DNA of 64,000 nucleotides, from assembly GCF_020037125.1 (NCBI RefSeq), contig NZ_JAIQDG010000020.1, forward strand, positions 124,001 through 188,000, written 5' to 3'. This document shows positions 26,399 to 35,630 of this stretch, one piece after another (positions within the stretch are counted from its first letter, which is position 1; every line of letters begins with the position of its first letter). The position numbers were made by a program, and so were the translations under genes. Below the pieces are notes generated by a model. It had not been told where the DNA came from, did not search any database, and worked only from the letters and a program-made list of their open reading frames with translations. Source of the DNA: Myxococcus sp. RHSTA-1-4. Its GTDB lineage: Bacteria; Myxococcota; Myxococcia; Myxococcales; Myxococcaceae.

Positions 26399-29005
26399 TC
26401 AGGGGATATCCACGCCCCGCACGGCGGCGACGGGTGGACGCAGGGGGACGCCGCCGGAGTCCGCCAGCTCGGCCACCAGCATCACCCCCATCCCCGAGCA
26501 GGTGGCCGGGAGCCGCAGCTCCACCTCGCCCCGGCCCTGGGACACGTCTTCGGCCTCCAGGAGCACGGTGCCCTCGCAGCCAAGGCCCCCGCGCAGCGTC
26601 AGGCGCACCTGGCCCTCCGAGGCCTCCCCGGAGCCCACGCGGAATCCGGTGACGCGCACGCGCACCGCGCTGCCCCGGACCAGGCGCTGCCCCTCCAGCT
26701 CCGGGAAGAGCCAGGCCACCTCCGGGCGTCCCACATCCAGCGCGGCGGTCCCGAGCGTCAGGTCCGCCAGGCGCTCCATCCCCGGACCGCCGGCGGAGGC
26801 CAGCCGCTCCGGGCCCAGCCTGTCGCGCGCGGCGGGGCCCCCCACCATCAGCGCCTCCACCAGCATGCGCGCGCGCGAGCCCTGCACGTCGCCGAAATAC
26901 GTCCGGTCCTCGAAGGTGGCGGGGGGCCTGGGCAGGCGGAAGCCGGCGCGGGCGTGGTCCGGGTCCGCCAGCACCGTCCACCGGCGGCCGGCCCGGTTGG
27001 TGAAGACGACGCGCACCAGCGAGGCCGCCTCGTCCACATCGGCGCGGAACTGCCGGGCCTCCAGGCCCTGCCAGGCGGCGGAGTCGAAGTTGTAGCGGGC
27101 ATCCTCGGGGAGGCCGAGGAAGCCCGTGCGCGGCTCCACGGGCCGCGAGCCCTGGGGGTCGAAGTCCGGGCCCGGCAGGTCCACCAGCAGGGCGGAGGTG
27201 GCCACGGCCGCGGACGCATCCTCGCGAGCCAGGGTGGAGGTGGCCGCCACCACGAGCCGGTAGGGCTGGCCCTCCAGTCCGCCGTGCGCGGGCGCCATGC
27301 GCACCAGCACCAGCCCGGGGCTGGCCAGCCGCTCGTCCTTGTCGGTGTTCGGGTCCGCGGGGGCCGCGTTCGTCGCGGCGCCCAGGCCCAGCGGCACCAC
27401 GCCCCGGCCGGGCGCGGACACGGTGGCCAGCACGTAGGCGCGGTCCAGGTACACGCCGCGGTAGCGAGGCAGCTCCGGCACGCGCACGGCGAAGGGGAAG
27501 GCCAGCCGCACGCCGCCCTCCGCGAAGGACACGGCGCGCGGGTACCGCACGGACTCCACGTCCGGGGCTCCGGAGGTAATGCCGGGCGTGAGGTCGAGGG
27601 TGAACCGGGTGTCCCGCCGCACCGTCGAGGAGAAGCGCGGCGAGCCCGGCACCAGCCGGCCCAGCAGCAGCAGCGGGTCCACCCCGGGCTCCAGCGCGTT
27701 CAGGGGCAGCTCCCTCAGCGGCAGCCCTCCCTGCAGCGCCCAGGCGGCCCGGGTGCCGCACGCGCCCGCGCGCACCGCCAACTCCGCCTCCACCACGCCC
27801 TCCAGCGACGTGTCGCAGAAGCCCGCCACGCCGGGAGCGTTCACCTCCATCGGAGGCGTGCCGGCCAGCCACAGGGCCGCGCCGGACGGCAGCGACAGGC
27901 GGCGGCGGCTGTTGCCCAGGGCCACCTCCACCTCGCGCTCCGGCCCCAGCAGCGCCTCCGGCGCCAGCTCCGCGGGAAGCCCCGGCATCGACAGGCCCGC
28001 CAGTCCCAGCCGCAGCGCGGGCGTGGCCTCGTCCGACTTGGGGTCCTCGCCGAAGGTGCCGCGCACGCCCCCGAAGCGGTCCAGCGGGTTGCGCCGCAGG
28101 GCCAGCCGCACGTCCCGCTCGCCCGTCACGTCCTGGCGCGCCAGCGTGAGGTAGCCGTAGTCCGCATGGAAGACGGACAGGCCCACCTCGCCGGTGGCGG
28201 GCACCCATGTGGCACCCTCCGGGCCCGTCACCGCGCTGGCCGTCAGGGCGCCCGCGGCGTTGGACACCGCCACCGTGGCCAGCGGCACCGGACGTCCCGT
28301 CAGCTCGTCCACCACCAGCACGCGCACCCCACCCGCCGGCACGGTCGCCGGCAGCACGGTGACGCGGGCGCGGCAGGTGGCGCTGCCCACGCGGGCCTCC
28401 ACCGCCTCGCGCTCGTCTCCGGGCTCGGCCAGGACGAAGCGGGCGCTGGAGCCCGTTCCCTCCCCCGTCACCGCCGGCGCGCGCGCGCGCCACGTCACGC
28501 CGTCTCGCGGCACCACCGGCGCGCCCGCCTTGTCCCTCGCCCACACGGTGAACACCACGGGCAGCCCCGGACGGCCCACGACGACGTCCGGCGTCACCTC
28601 GCACGCGTCCACCGTCTCCGCGGCCGGAGGCACCACGCAGGCCCCGTCGCGGCACACCCGGCCTCCGCCACAGTCCGCGTCCGCCGCGCACACGCCGGGC
28701 ATGCACCGGTTCATGTCGCACTGGCAGCCCAGGGGCGAGCCGTCACATTCGGCGAGCGCGTACTCCGCGCGCCGGGCCGCGAGGCAGTCCTCGGGCGTAC
28801 GGCACGCGGGCGCGCAGCGCGAGACGGCGGTGTCGCAGAAGAAGAGCGCCGGGTCCGGACAGTCCTGGTCCACCGCGCAGTCGAGCTGGCGATAGGGGTC
28901 CGCGGGGATGCGGGCCCCGTCCGTCGAGTCCGCCGCGCAGCCCGCCAGGGCCAGCAGCGCGCAGGCGAGGCCTGCCAGCAGGAAGGGACGGGGGGACGGG
29001 CTCAT
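26399..29005 (-). CDS. Large surface lipoprotein with Cys-rich neck
   Basis: An 868-residue protein with a signal peptide and lipobox (ALAGC, Cys at about 22). Residues 40-140 hold some 14 Cys arranged as repeated C-x-x-D-x-D-C type units (VCAADADCGGGRVC). Then come about 700 residues of beta-sandwich modules, including a regulatory-like module around VLVVDELTGRPVPLATV. Such proteins decorate the myxobacterial cell surface; a sugar- or protein-binding role is likely but unproven. The final part has one further Cys pair (GGLGCEG, LPATCSG). It is divergent from the DciA-like gene. Confidence 0.8.
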   Translation of the reverse strand: MSPSPRPFLLAGLACALLALAGCAADSTDGARIPADPYRQLDCAVDQDCPDPALFFCDTAVSRCAPACRTPEDCLAARRAEYALAECDGSPLGCQCDMNRCMPGVCAADADCGGGRVCRDGACVVPPAAETVDACEVTPDVVVGRPGLPVVFTVWARDKAGAPVVPRDGVTWRARAPAVTGEGTGSSARFVLAEPGDEREAVEARVGSATCRARVTVLPATVPAGGVRVLVVDELTGRPVPLATVAVSNAAGALTASAVTGPEGATWVPATGEVGLSVFHADYGYLTLARQDVTGERDVRLALRRNPLDRFGGVRGTFGEDPKSDEATPALRLGLAGLSMPGLPAELAPEALLGPEREVEVALGNSRRRLSLPSGAALWLAGTPPMEVNAPGVAGFCDTSLEGVVEAELAVRAGACGTRAAWALQGGLPLRELPLNALEPGVDPLLLLGRLVPGSPRFSSTVRRDTRFTLDLTPGITSGAPDVESVRYPRAVSFAEGGVRLAFPFAVRVPELPRYRGVYLDRAYVLATVSAPGRGVVPLGLGAATNAAPADPNTDKDERLASPGLVLVRMAPAHGGLEGQPYRLVVAATSTLAREDASAAVATSALLVDLPGPDFDPQGSRPVEPRTGFLGLPEDARYNFDSAAWQGLEARQFRADVDEAASLVRVVFTNRAGRRWTVLADPDHARAGFRLPRPPATFEDRTYFGDVQGSRARMLVEALMVGGPAARDRLGPERLASAGGPGMERLADLTLGTAALDVGRPEVAWLFPELEGQRLVRGSAVRVRVTGFRVGSGEASEGQVRLTLRGGLGCEGTVLLEAEDVSQGRGEVELRLPATCSGMGVMLVAELADSGGVPLRPPVAAVRGVDIP

Positions 29006-29182
29006 ACGGTGCGGCTCCAGGGGGCTGTCCGCGACCTTACAGGCTGGCCGCCCCGTGTGCGACGGTCTCCGGCACCCTCCGCCCCCCATCCGACAGCCAT
29101 GGGGTCCGCCCGGCCGCCCTCCCCTCCTGGCACTCAATGGACGGTTGGCTTTCGGGTGGCCTGGACTCATCATCGGGGTTCG

Positions 29183-29482
29183 ATGGCGCGCAGCGAGCCC
29201 AAGTCCCTGGAAAGCCTCCTCCCCCGTGTCCTGGCCCGCCTCGCGGAAGAGTCCGGGCGAGGACAGACGCTGGCGCCCGTGTGGGCATCGGTGGTGGGCC
29301 CCCACCTGGCCCGCCACACGGCCCCTCATGCCCTGCAGGGCACCACGCTGGTGGTGACGGTGGCCGGCGAGGAGTGGGCGAGGTCGCTGGAGGCGGAGGC
29401 GGCCTCGCTGTGCGAGCAGCTCAACGCGCGGCTCGGCCCGGGCACCGTGACGGCCCTCGCCTTCCGGATGGAGCGCCGATGA
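29183..29482 (+). CDS. DUF721/DciA-like protein
   Basis: The 99-residue protein has the typical DUF721 core: VWASVVGPHLARHTAPHAL, GTTLVVTVAGEEWARSLE, and the late LGPGTVTALAFRM strand. DciA proteins of this family help to load the replicative helicase DnaB in bacteria without DnaC; whether this short copy is the essential one is not known. The ATG is preceded by a weak site. Its stop overlaps the next gene's start (ATGA). Confidence 0.8.
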   Translation: MARSEPKSLESLLPRVLARLAEESGRGQTLAPVWASVVGPHLARHTAPHALQGTTLVVTVAGEEWARSLEAEAASLCEQLNARLGPGTVTALAFRMERR

Positions 29483-30996
29483 TTGCCCTGCTCGCTCTCG
29501 GCGCCTTCCTCGCCGCGGCGCCGCCGTCCGCCGAGGACATGGAGCGGCGGGCCGGCCAGCACGTGGTGCGCGAGTTCGAGCGCGTGGGCCGGCGCGCGCC
29601 GGCGCAGGACGCCAGGCTGACCACGGCGGCGCGGCGGCTCGCACGCGAGGCCCTCACCGAGTACACCACCGGCGCGCCGGACCTCCTCACCCTCACGCAG
29701 GCCGTCAGCGACGCGGGCGGCGCGGACCCGTCGCCGCGCACCCTCGTCATCCGCGCGTGGGCGCCCCAGCACGCCATCGAGACCTTCCTCGCGCGCACGG
29801 ACTTCAACACGGAGCGCGCCTCCCACTTCGGCGTGGGCGTGGCCGTGGAGGGCGAGCGCGCCGCGCTGCTGCTGCTGATGGCGGACCGCAAGGCGGAGCT
29901 GCAGCCCTTCCCCCGCGTCCTGGCCGGCGGCGAGCACGCCGCGGGAACGCTCTGCGGCCACCTCGTGGCGCCCCTGCGCCAGGCGGAAATCTACGTCACC
30001 CGGCCGGATGGCGCGGTGGACCAGGTGCCCATCGGCCGCCGGAGCGGTGGCGGCGCGGGCTTCTGCACCCGCCTGGAGTTCGGCGGGCCCGGCATCTACA
30101 CGGTGGAGGTCATCGGCCGGGCCTCGGCGGGTCCGGAGGTGGCCGCCCTCTTCCTCACCCAGCTCGGCCTCCCCGCGCGGCGCGACACGAGCGCGAAGAC
30201 CTCCGAGCCCACCACCCCGCCCGAGGCCCGGCAGGCCGTGTACGAGCGCATCAACGCGCTCCGCCGCGCGCACCGCCTCCCGGAGCTGACACCCGACCCG
30301 CAGCTGGAGCGCGTGGCGCAGGACTACAGCGACCGCATGTCGGCGGAGGGCTTCTTCGCCCACGTGGCGCCGGACGGCTCCACGCTGACGCGGAGGCTGC
30401 CGGCGGACTCCCGCTACGTGCGCGCCGGAGAGAACCTGGGCCTCGCGCCCGGGCCGCTGGCGGCGCACTTCGGCATCGAGCACAGCCCCGGCCACCGCCG
30501 CAACCTGCTGGACCCGGGCTTCCGCTTCGTGGGCGTGGGCGTCACCTTCCAGAAGGTGGACGGGCGCGAGGAGGCCGTCCTCACCGAGGTCTTCACCGTG
30601 GCCTCACCCGCGGCCCAGCTCCCGGAGGACCCGCAGCAGGAGGCCTACGACACGCTCGCCCGGCTGCGCGCGTCGCGAAAGCTGCCGCCGCTGCGGCGCA
30701 GCCCGGCGCTGGAGGCCCTGGCCCGCGCGCACGCGAAGCGCGCGCTGGAGCTGGACCAGCCCTCGGCACAGCCCGCCGAGGCGCCCCTGCACGACCGCGT
30801 GTTCCAGGCCCTGCCGGACGCGGGCACGGCGGCGGTGGACTTCTTCATCGTCGCGGACCCCACGGCCCTGCCGGAGTCACGCAGCCTCGCGGACGCCACC
30901 AACAACCTCGTGGGCGTGGGCGTGGTCCTGGGAGACTCGAAGCGCTTCGGCCGCAGGCAGTACTGGGTGGCCGTCATCTACGCCGCGGTCCCCTGA
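29479..30996 (+). CDS. Exported CAP (SCP/PR-1)-domain protein with two CAP-like halves
   Basis: A 505-residue protein with a short signal peptide (MIALLALGAFLAAAP). Residues about 20-235 form an N-terminal alpha/beta domain of unknown type. Residues 245-375 are a CAP domain with INALRRAHRLPEL, GENLG and HSPGHRRNLL, the family's signature blocks. Residues 385-500 look like a second, degenerate CAP domain (LARLRASRKLPPL at its start) that has lost the His/Glu motifs. CAP proteins are secreted and bind lipids or act on cell walls. Overlap with the upstream DUF721 gene implies co-translation. Confidence 0.8.
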   Translation: MIALLALGAFLAAAPPSAEDMERRAGQHVVREFERVGRRAPAQDARLTTAARRLAREALTEYTTGAPDLLTLTQAVSDAGGADPSPRTLVIRAWAPQHAIETFLARTDFNTERASHFGVGVAVEGERAALLLLMADRKAELQPFPRVLAGGEHAAGTLCGHLVAPLRQAEIYVTRPDGAVDQVPIGRRSGGGAGFCTRLEFGGPGIYTVEVIGRASAGPEVAALFLTQLGLPARRDTSAKTSEPTTPPEARQAVYERINALRRAHRLPELTPDPQLERVAQDYSDRMSAEGFFAHVAPDGSTLTRRLPADSRYVRAGENLGLAPGPLAAHFGIEHSPGHRRNLLDPGFRFVGVGVTFQKVDGREEAVLTEVFTVASPAAQLPEDPQQEAYDTLARLRASRKLPPLRRSPALEALARAHAKRALELDQPSAQPAEAPLHDRVFQALPDAGTAAVDFFIVADPTALPESRSLADATNNLVGVGVVLGDSKRFGRRQYWVAVIYAAVP

Positions 30997-31031
30997 AGAC
31001 GCGCGGCGGACGGCGACGGCGCGGCCGTGGC

Positions 31032-31053
31032 GCCCCTGTGCACCACCAGGGGC
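31032..31053. terminator. Hairpin between convergent genes
   Basis: GCCCCTG-TGCACCAC-CAGGGGC is a perfect 7-base stem with an 8-base loop in the 91-base gap between the CAP gene and the small Cys protein gene. No T-run follows on either strand. Confidence 0.4.
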
Positions 31054-31087
31054 GGCCCCAGCAAACCGGAGACGGAGGTGCCGCGCG

Positions 31088-31321
31088 CTAGACGGGACGG
31101 CGCTGCGTGGCGTAGGCCTCGAGCCCCATCTGGGGCGGCGCCACGTGCTGGTACAGCGGGCACTTCATGCACGTGAAGGACTGCCAGCCCCGCCGGACGG
31201 CCTCGTCCAGGCAGTTGTCGTAGTGGTGGCAGTTCAGGTTGCGATGCGTCTCGACGCCGGCACGCTTCGGCCCGGCCTCGGGGTTGATGGTTTGCGGCAG
31301 ATCGGCTGGACACGGCTTCAT
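31088..31321 (-). CDS. Small Cys protein, putative zinc-binding, 77 residues
   Basis: A 77-residue protein with paired Cys: CHHYDNC (31-37) and CMKC (51-54), together four likely metal ligands plus His pairs, as in small zinc ribbons. No catalytic motif. ATG has GGGAGGG at a good distance (CAGAGGGAGGGCTCC before it), so it is well translated. It is divergent from the lytic transglycosylase gene across a 354-base region. Function unknown. Confidence 0.7.
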   Translation of the reverse strand: MKPCPADLPQTINPEAGPKRAGVETHRNLNCHHYDNCLDEAVRRGWQSFTCMKCPLYQHVAPPQMGLEAYATQRRPV

Positions 31322-31675
31322 GGAGCCCTCCCTCTGAGCTGTTTCCCCCCCCGAGCGCTGTGAACGAGCAGTGCTACCGGACGACAGACCGTCTTTTCGA
31401 CGGTAAGACCGGAGTGGCGCGTAACGGCCGCGCAAAGTAGTGATTCACTCCGGGTGACGCAATGGGTCGACTTTTCCTACCCAAGAGCACGTAATCGCCT
31501 GGACGCCTTCGGCGAATGTTGACGGGTCATGAACAGTCCGGCCCGGCCCGACGCCGCGGGGATCTAGGACTTGTCGCCCCGTCTGTCAAACCACCCCCCC
31601 TGCGTGGCAAGGGGAATGATCGGACCGCACATCTCGTTGGCAGGCCGCAAAGCCGCGTCAGGAAAGGAAGACCAC
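31322..31675. other. 354-base divergent intergenic region, AT-richer than its surroundings
   Basis: It separates the small Cys protein and the lytic transglycosylase genes and must hold both promoters. It includes an inverted repeat at 31388-31404. The part 31375-31545 is less GC-rich than coding DNA, as expected for regulatory DNA. No CDS with convincing composition is present. Confidence 0.5.
31388..31404. promoter_or_regulatory. Inverted repeat in divergent region
   Basis: ACCGTC-TTTTC-GACGGT has perfect 6-base arms, about 67 bases upstream of the small Cys protein start. It could be an operator or a leader hairpin in that gene's transcript. Confidence 0.35.
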
Positions 31676-33811
31676 ATGAGTTGGACCGGGCTGGTGGCGG
31701 GGCTGGTGGCGGGGGTGGCCCTGGGCCAGTCCCCGGCGACGCTGGAAGCGGTACGCCTCCACAAGCCGGAAGCGGCGGGCCTGGCTCGGGACGAGCTGGC
31801 CGCCTGTGTGGCGAAGAAGTGCCCCGACGCGGGCCGATTAGCGCTGTTGGCGGGCACCCTGGCCCTCTCCGACGGCCGGGCGGCCGAGGCGAGGGATATC
31901 CTGGCCGCCTGGCCTCCTCCGGCCCTCCTGGCGCCCTACCATGCCTTCTACCTGGGCCAGGCGCGCTTCTACGCGGGTGACGCGGTGGGCGCCGCCGCGG
32001 ACTTCTCCCGGGTGCTGGAGGCGCGCCCCCCGGCGGAGCTGGCGGCCCGGGCGCGCGCGCGGCTGGGTGAGTCGCTCCTGAAGGCCGGGAAGGCGAAGGA
32101 GGCCCTGGCCTCGCTGGAGGCGGCCGCGAAGGCCACACCTACACCGGAGCTGGTCTACCAGCGCGGCCTCGCCCGGGGCGCGGTGGGCAACCGCGCCGGA
32201 CAGGTGGCGGACCTGCTGGCGGTGGCGCTGCGTCATCCCACCCATCCCTACGCGGACGAGGCCGTGAAGTGGCTCACCGGGGGGAGGAAACCCGCGGTGA
32301 AGTGGGGCTTCGCCGAGCGTACGCGCCGCGCGGATGGCTTCCTGGACGCGGGCGCCCCGCAGCGGGCGCTGGAGGAGCTGGAGGCACTGGAAGGCGTGAA
32401 GCTGGCGAAGGGGCAGCCGGCGGCGGTGGCGCTGCTGCGGGCCCGCGCCTTCTTCGCGCTGAAGCAGGAGGAGGCCGCGCGCAAGGCGCTCGCGGTGGCG
32501 GAGAAGGGCCCACCCGACGTGGCCGCCGAGGCGGCGCTCCTCGTCGCGCGGCGGGCGCTGCGCGCCGACGACAACGACAAGGCCCGGGCGCTGATGGCGG
32601 GACTGGACGCGAAGTACCCCTCGCAGCCCGCGGGCGACGAGGGCGCCTTCTTCGCGGGCTGGCTGGACCTGCAGGCCGGCCGCTTCGCGGACGCGGTGAA
32701 GGCCTTCGGCGCCTTCCACCAGCGCTACCCGCGCTCGCGGCGCCGGGACGAGGGGCTGTGGTTCCGCTCGCTCGCGCACCTGCGGCTGGAGGAGTACACG
32801 AAGGCGCGCGAGACGCTGGAGGCGCTGGTGGAGGCCTTCCCGCGCAGCAACATGGTGCCGCAGGCGCGCTACTGGGTGGCGCGCAGCCAGGAGCTGGAGG
32901 GCGCGAAGGCGGACGTGGTGGGCCCGGCGTACGAGGCCCTCGTCACCTCCGCGCCGGCGTCCTTCTACGCGCTGATGGCGGCCGAGCGGCTGAAGGCGCT
33001 GGGGCGCGCGCCGCCCGCCCACTTCCCCCACCCGCCGAAGCAGCTCGAGCTGCCGCGCCCGCCGGAGCTGGAGCTGGCCATGGAGCTGACGCGGGCGGGC
33101 CTGTTCCGCGACGCGGCGGACGAGGTGGAGGCGCAGGCCGCGCGGGTGCGCTCGGCGGACCAGGCGCTGCCCTTCGCGCACGCGCTGCTCAAGCTGGGGG
33201 AGTACGGCCACGCGCACGCGGTGGCGGCGCGGCACCTGTGGGGCCGGGCCTTCGGCTCGCGCGAGCCGGACGCGCTGGCGGCCTTCTACCCGCGCGCCTT
33301 CGCCAACGCGGTGCAGGACGCGGCGGCGAAGGCCAGGGTGGACCCGTTCCTGGTGTGGGCCATCATGCGGCGCGAGAGCGCCTTCAAGCCCGAGGTCATG
33401 AGCGCGGCGGACGCGCGCGGGCTGATGCAGATCATCCCGCCCACGGCCACGGCCATCGCCGAGCGCCTGGCGGAGCCCGCGCCCGCCCCGGCGGACCTGT
33501 TCTCCCCCGAGCGCAACATCCGCTACGGCGCCTGGTACCTGTCACGGCTGATGGAGCGCTTCCGGCACCCGGTGCTGGCGGCGGCCGCGTACAACGCGGG
33601 CCCAGGGCCCACGGTGAAGTGGGCACTGGAGCGGGGCAGGCTGCCGCTGGACCTCTTCGTGGAGACCATCCCCTTCAAGGAGACGCGCGCCTACGTGAAG
33701 CAGGTGGTGGCGGACCTGTTCCTCTACCACGCGTTCTACGGCAACGGCGCCGAGCCGCTCCGGCTTTCGCTCCAGGTGCCGGAGCCCGCGAAGGAAGGCG
33801 TCACCTTCTGA
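31676..33811 (+). CDS. Soluble lytic murein transglycosylase (Slt70-like)
   Basis: Cleaves peptidoglycan glycan strands to leave 1,6-anhydromuramic ends, in the periplasm. The 711-residue protein has a signal peptide (SWTGLVAGLVAGVALGQ), a 500-residue superhelical region of TPR-like repeats (as in Slt70's ring), and a C-terminal catalytic domain: MRRESAF with catalytic Glu at about 567, SAADARGLMQIIP, and AAAYNAGPGPT. The domain order and the length fit Slt70 (about 620-650) with a few more repeats. ATG at 31676 has GGAAAGGAAG upstream; the frame is open upstream to 31571 but that stretch is not signal-peptide-like. Confidence 0.9.
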   Translation: MSWTGLVAGLVAGVALGQSPATLEAVRLHKPEAAGLARDELAACVAKKCPDAGRLALLAGTLALSDGRAAEARDILAAWPPPALLAPYHAFYLGQARFYAGDAVGAAADFSRVLEARPPAELAARARARLGESLLKAGKAKEALASLEAAAKATPTPELVYQRGLARGAVGNRAGQVADLLAVALRHPTHPYADEAVKWLTGGRKPAVKWGFAERTRRADGFLDAGAPQRALEELEALEGVKLAKGQPAAVALLRARAFFALKQEEAARKALAVAEKGPPDVAAEAALLVARRALRADDNDKARALMAGLDAKYPSQPAGDEGAFFAGWLDLQAGRFADAVKAFGAFHQRYPRSRRRDEGLWFRSLAHLRLEEYTKARETLEALVEAFPRSNMVPQARYWVARSQELEGAKADVVGPAYEALVTSAPASFYALMAAERLKALGRAPPAHFPHPPKQLELPRPPELELAMELTRAGLFRDAADEVEAQAARVRSADQALPFAHALLKLGEYGHAHAVAARHLWGRAFGSREPDALAAFYPRAFANAVQDAAAKARVDPFLVWAIMRRESAFKPEVMSAADARGLMQIIPPTATAIAERLAEPAPAPADLFSPERNIRYGAWYLSRLMERFRHPVLAAAAYNAGPGPTVKWALERGRLPLDLFVETIPFKETRAYVKQVVADLFLYHAFYGNGAEPLRLSLQVPEPAKEGVTF

Positions 33812-33826
33812 CGCGGGGCGCCCGCC

Positions 33827-34519
33827 CTACTTCCGCGCCGCCATGCGGCGGAGGATCTCCGCCTCCAGCGTGTGCACCACCTCGGACAGGGGGGTGACGC
33901 TGGAGTCCATGCGGATGGCATCCTCCGCGGCCTTCAGCGGGGCCACGGCACGGGCGGCGTCGTCGCGGTCGCGCTTCATCTGGTCCGCGAGCACCTCCTC
34001 CAGGGTGATCTCCACGCCCTTCTGGAACAGCTCCTCGTAGCGGCGCCGGGCGCGCACCTCGGGGCTGGCCTCCAGGAAGAACTTCACGTCCGCGTCCGGG
34101 AACACCACCGTGCCGATGTCGCGGCCCTCGAGGATGGCGCCCTTCTCCGACTCCAGCGCCAGCCGCCGCTGCAGCTGCAGGAGCCCCGCGCGCACCACCG
34201 GGCGGCTGGACACCTGCGACGCCGCCATGGAGTTCTCCGGCGTGCGGATGTCCGAGGACACGTCCTGCCCGCCCAGGAAGACGCGGTTCTCCTCGCCCAC
34301 CACCTGGAAGTGGATTTGCACGCGGCTCAGCAATTCGCCCAGGCGCGCGTCGTCGTCGAAGGCGATTCCCTCGCGCCGGGCCATCAGCGCCACGCACCGG
34401 TAGATGGCGCCGGTGTCCACCAGCGCGAAGCCCATCCTCCGGGCCAGCAGCTTGGACACGGACGACTTGCCCGCGCCCGCCGGGCCGTCGATGGCGACGA
34501 TGAAGGGACGCGCGCTCAT
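33827..34519 (-). CDS. cmk: Cytidylate kinase
   Basis: Phosphorylates CMP and dCMP to the diphosphates with ATP. The 230-residue protein has the P-loop GPAGAGKSS near the start, DTGAIYR, the NMP-binding region with an insertion typical of cmk, and EGRDIGTVVFPDADVKFFL. A late REE-like lid is RRRYEELFQKG. It is the last gene of an accA-hisC-cmk run; its start overlaps the hisC stop (ATGA). Confidence 0.95.
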   Translation of the reverse strand: MSARPFIVAIDGPAGAGKSSVSKLLARRMGFALVDTGAIYRCVALMARREGIAFDDDARLGELLSRVQIHFQVVGEENRVFLGGQDVSSDIRTPENSMAASQVSSRPVVRAGLLQLQRRLALESEKGAILEGRDIGTVVFPDADVKFFLEASPEVRARRRYEELFQKGVEITLEEVLADQMKRDRDDAARAVAPLKAAEDAIRMDSSVTPLSEVVHTLEAEILRRMAARK

Positions 34520-35607
34520 GTGAGGATCTCCTGTAGCGCCCGCACGCACCGCTCGTTCTCCGCGGGAGTCCCCACGGAGATGCGCAGGCACGTGGGGAAC
34601 CCCTGGCCCGCGAAGGGCCGGACGATGACGCCCTTGCGCAGGAGCAATTCGTACAGCTCCACGGCGGGCCGGTGGAAGTCGGCGAACACGAAGTTGGCGT
34701 GGCTGTGCGTGAGCGTCGCGCCCAGCTTCGGCAGCTCCTCCGCGTAGTAGCGCAGGCCCTGGCGGTTGTTGTCGCGCGTGCGCCGCACGTGCTCGGTGTC
34801 CTCCAGCGCGGCGATGCCCGCCGCCTGCGCCACCACCGTCAGGTTGAAGGGCATGCGCGTGCGGTGCACGTACGCCGCCAGCTTCGCGTCCATGACGCCG
34901 TAGCCCAGGCGCACGCCGGCCAGCCCGTGAATCTTGCTGAAGGTGCGCAGCGCCACCAGGTTGGGGTACTGGCGGAACAGCTCCACCGCGCTGGCGTACT
35001 CGGGCCACTCCACGAACTCGAAGTAGGCCTCGTCGTGCACCACCATCACCTCGGGCGGCACCGCGGACAGGAAGGCCTCCAGCGCCTTGCGCCCGAAGGC
35101 CGTGCCCGTGGGGTTGTCCGGGTTGGCCAGGAACACCATCCGCGTGCGCGGGGTGATGGCGCGGGCCATGGCCTCCAGGTCGTACTGGTAGCCCTCGCGC
35201 ATGGGCACCTCCACGAAGGGGCGCCCATGCGCCTGCGCGGAGATGCGGTAGGCGGAGAAGGAGCCCTTGCACAGGAGGATTTCGTCCTCCGGCGTGGTGA
35301 AGGTGCGGATGAGCAGCTCGATGAGCTCGTTGGAACCGCTGCCCAGCACCACCTCCTCGGGACGCACGCCCACGTGCGCGGCCAGCCGGCGCACCAGGTG
35401 GAAGGACGTCGCGTCGGGGTACAGGTGCGTCGCGGCGGAGGCCGCGCGCATGGCCTCCACGGCACGGGGCGAGGGCCCGAGCGGGTTCTCGTTCGAGGCG
35501 AGCTTGATGACGCCCTTCAGGCCGTACTCGCGCTCGGTCTCTTCAATCGGCTTGCCCGGAACGTAGGGCTTGAGGGTCTCGACGTGGGGAGGAACGAGAG
35601 GTCGCAT
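34516..35607 (-). CDS. hisC: Histidinol-phosphate aminotransferase
   Basis: A PLP-dependent fold type I aminotransferase that makes histidinol phosphate from imidazole-acetol phosphate in histidine biosynthesis, often also acting on aromatic amino acids. The 363-residue protein has KLASNENPLGPSP, NPDNPTGT, the PLP-binding Lys in FSKIHGLAG, and RLGYG with the phosphate-binding Arg. No other his genes are nearby, so in this position it may serve an aromatic route, as hisC copies next to cmk and aro genes do elsewhere. ATG at 35607 was chosen; a TTG at 35634 overlapping the accA stop (TTGA) is also possible. Confidence 0.92.
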   Translation of the reverse strand: MRPLVPPHVETLKPYVPGKPIEETEREYGLKGVIKLASNENPLGPSPRAVEAMRAASAATHLYPDATSFHLVRRLAAHVGVRPEEVVLGSGSNELIELLIRTFTTPEDEILLCKGSFSAYRISAQAHGRPFVEVPMREGYQYDLEAMARAITPRTRMVFLANPDNPTGTAFGRKALEAFLSAVPPEVMVVHDEAYFEFVEWPEYASAVELFRQYPNLVALRTFSKIHGLAGVRLGYGVMDAKLAAYVHRTRMPFNLTVVAQAAGIAALEDTEHVRRTRDNNRQGLRYYAEELPKLGATLTHSHANFVFADFHRPAVELYELLLRKGVIVRPFAGQGFPTCLRISVGTPAENERCVRALQEILT

Positions 35608-35630
35608 GAAGCCCCAGGAAGTAAATGCCT

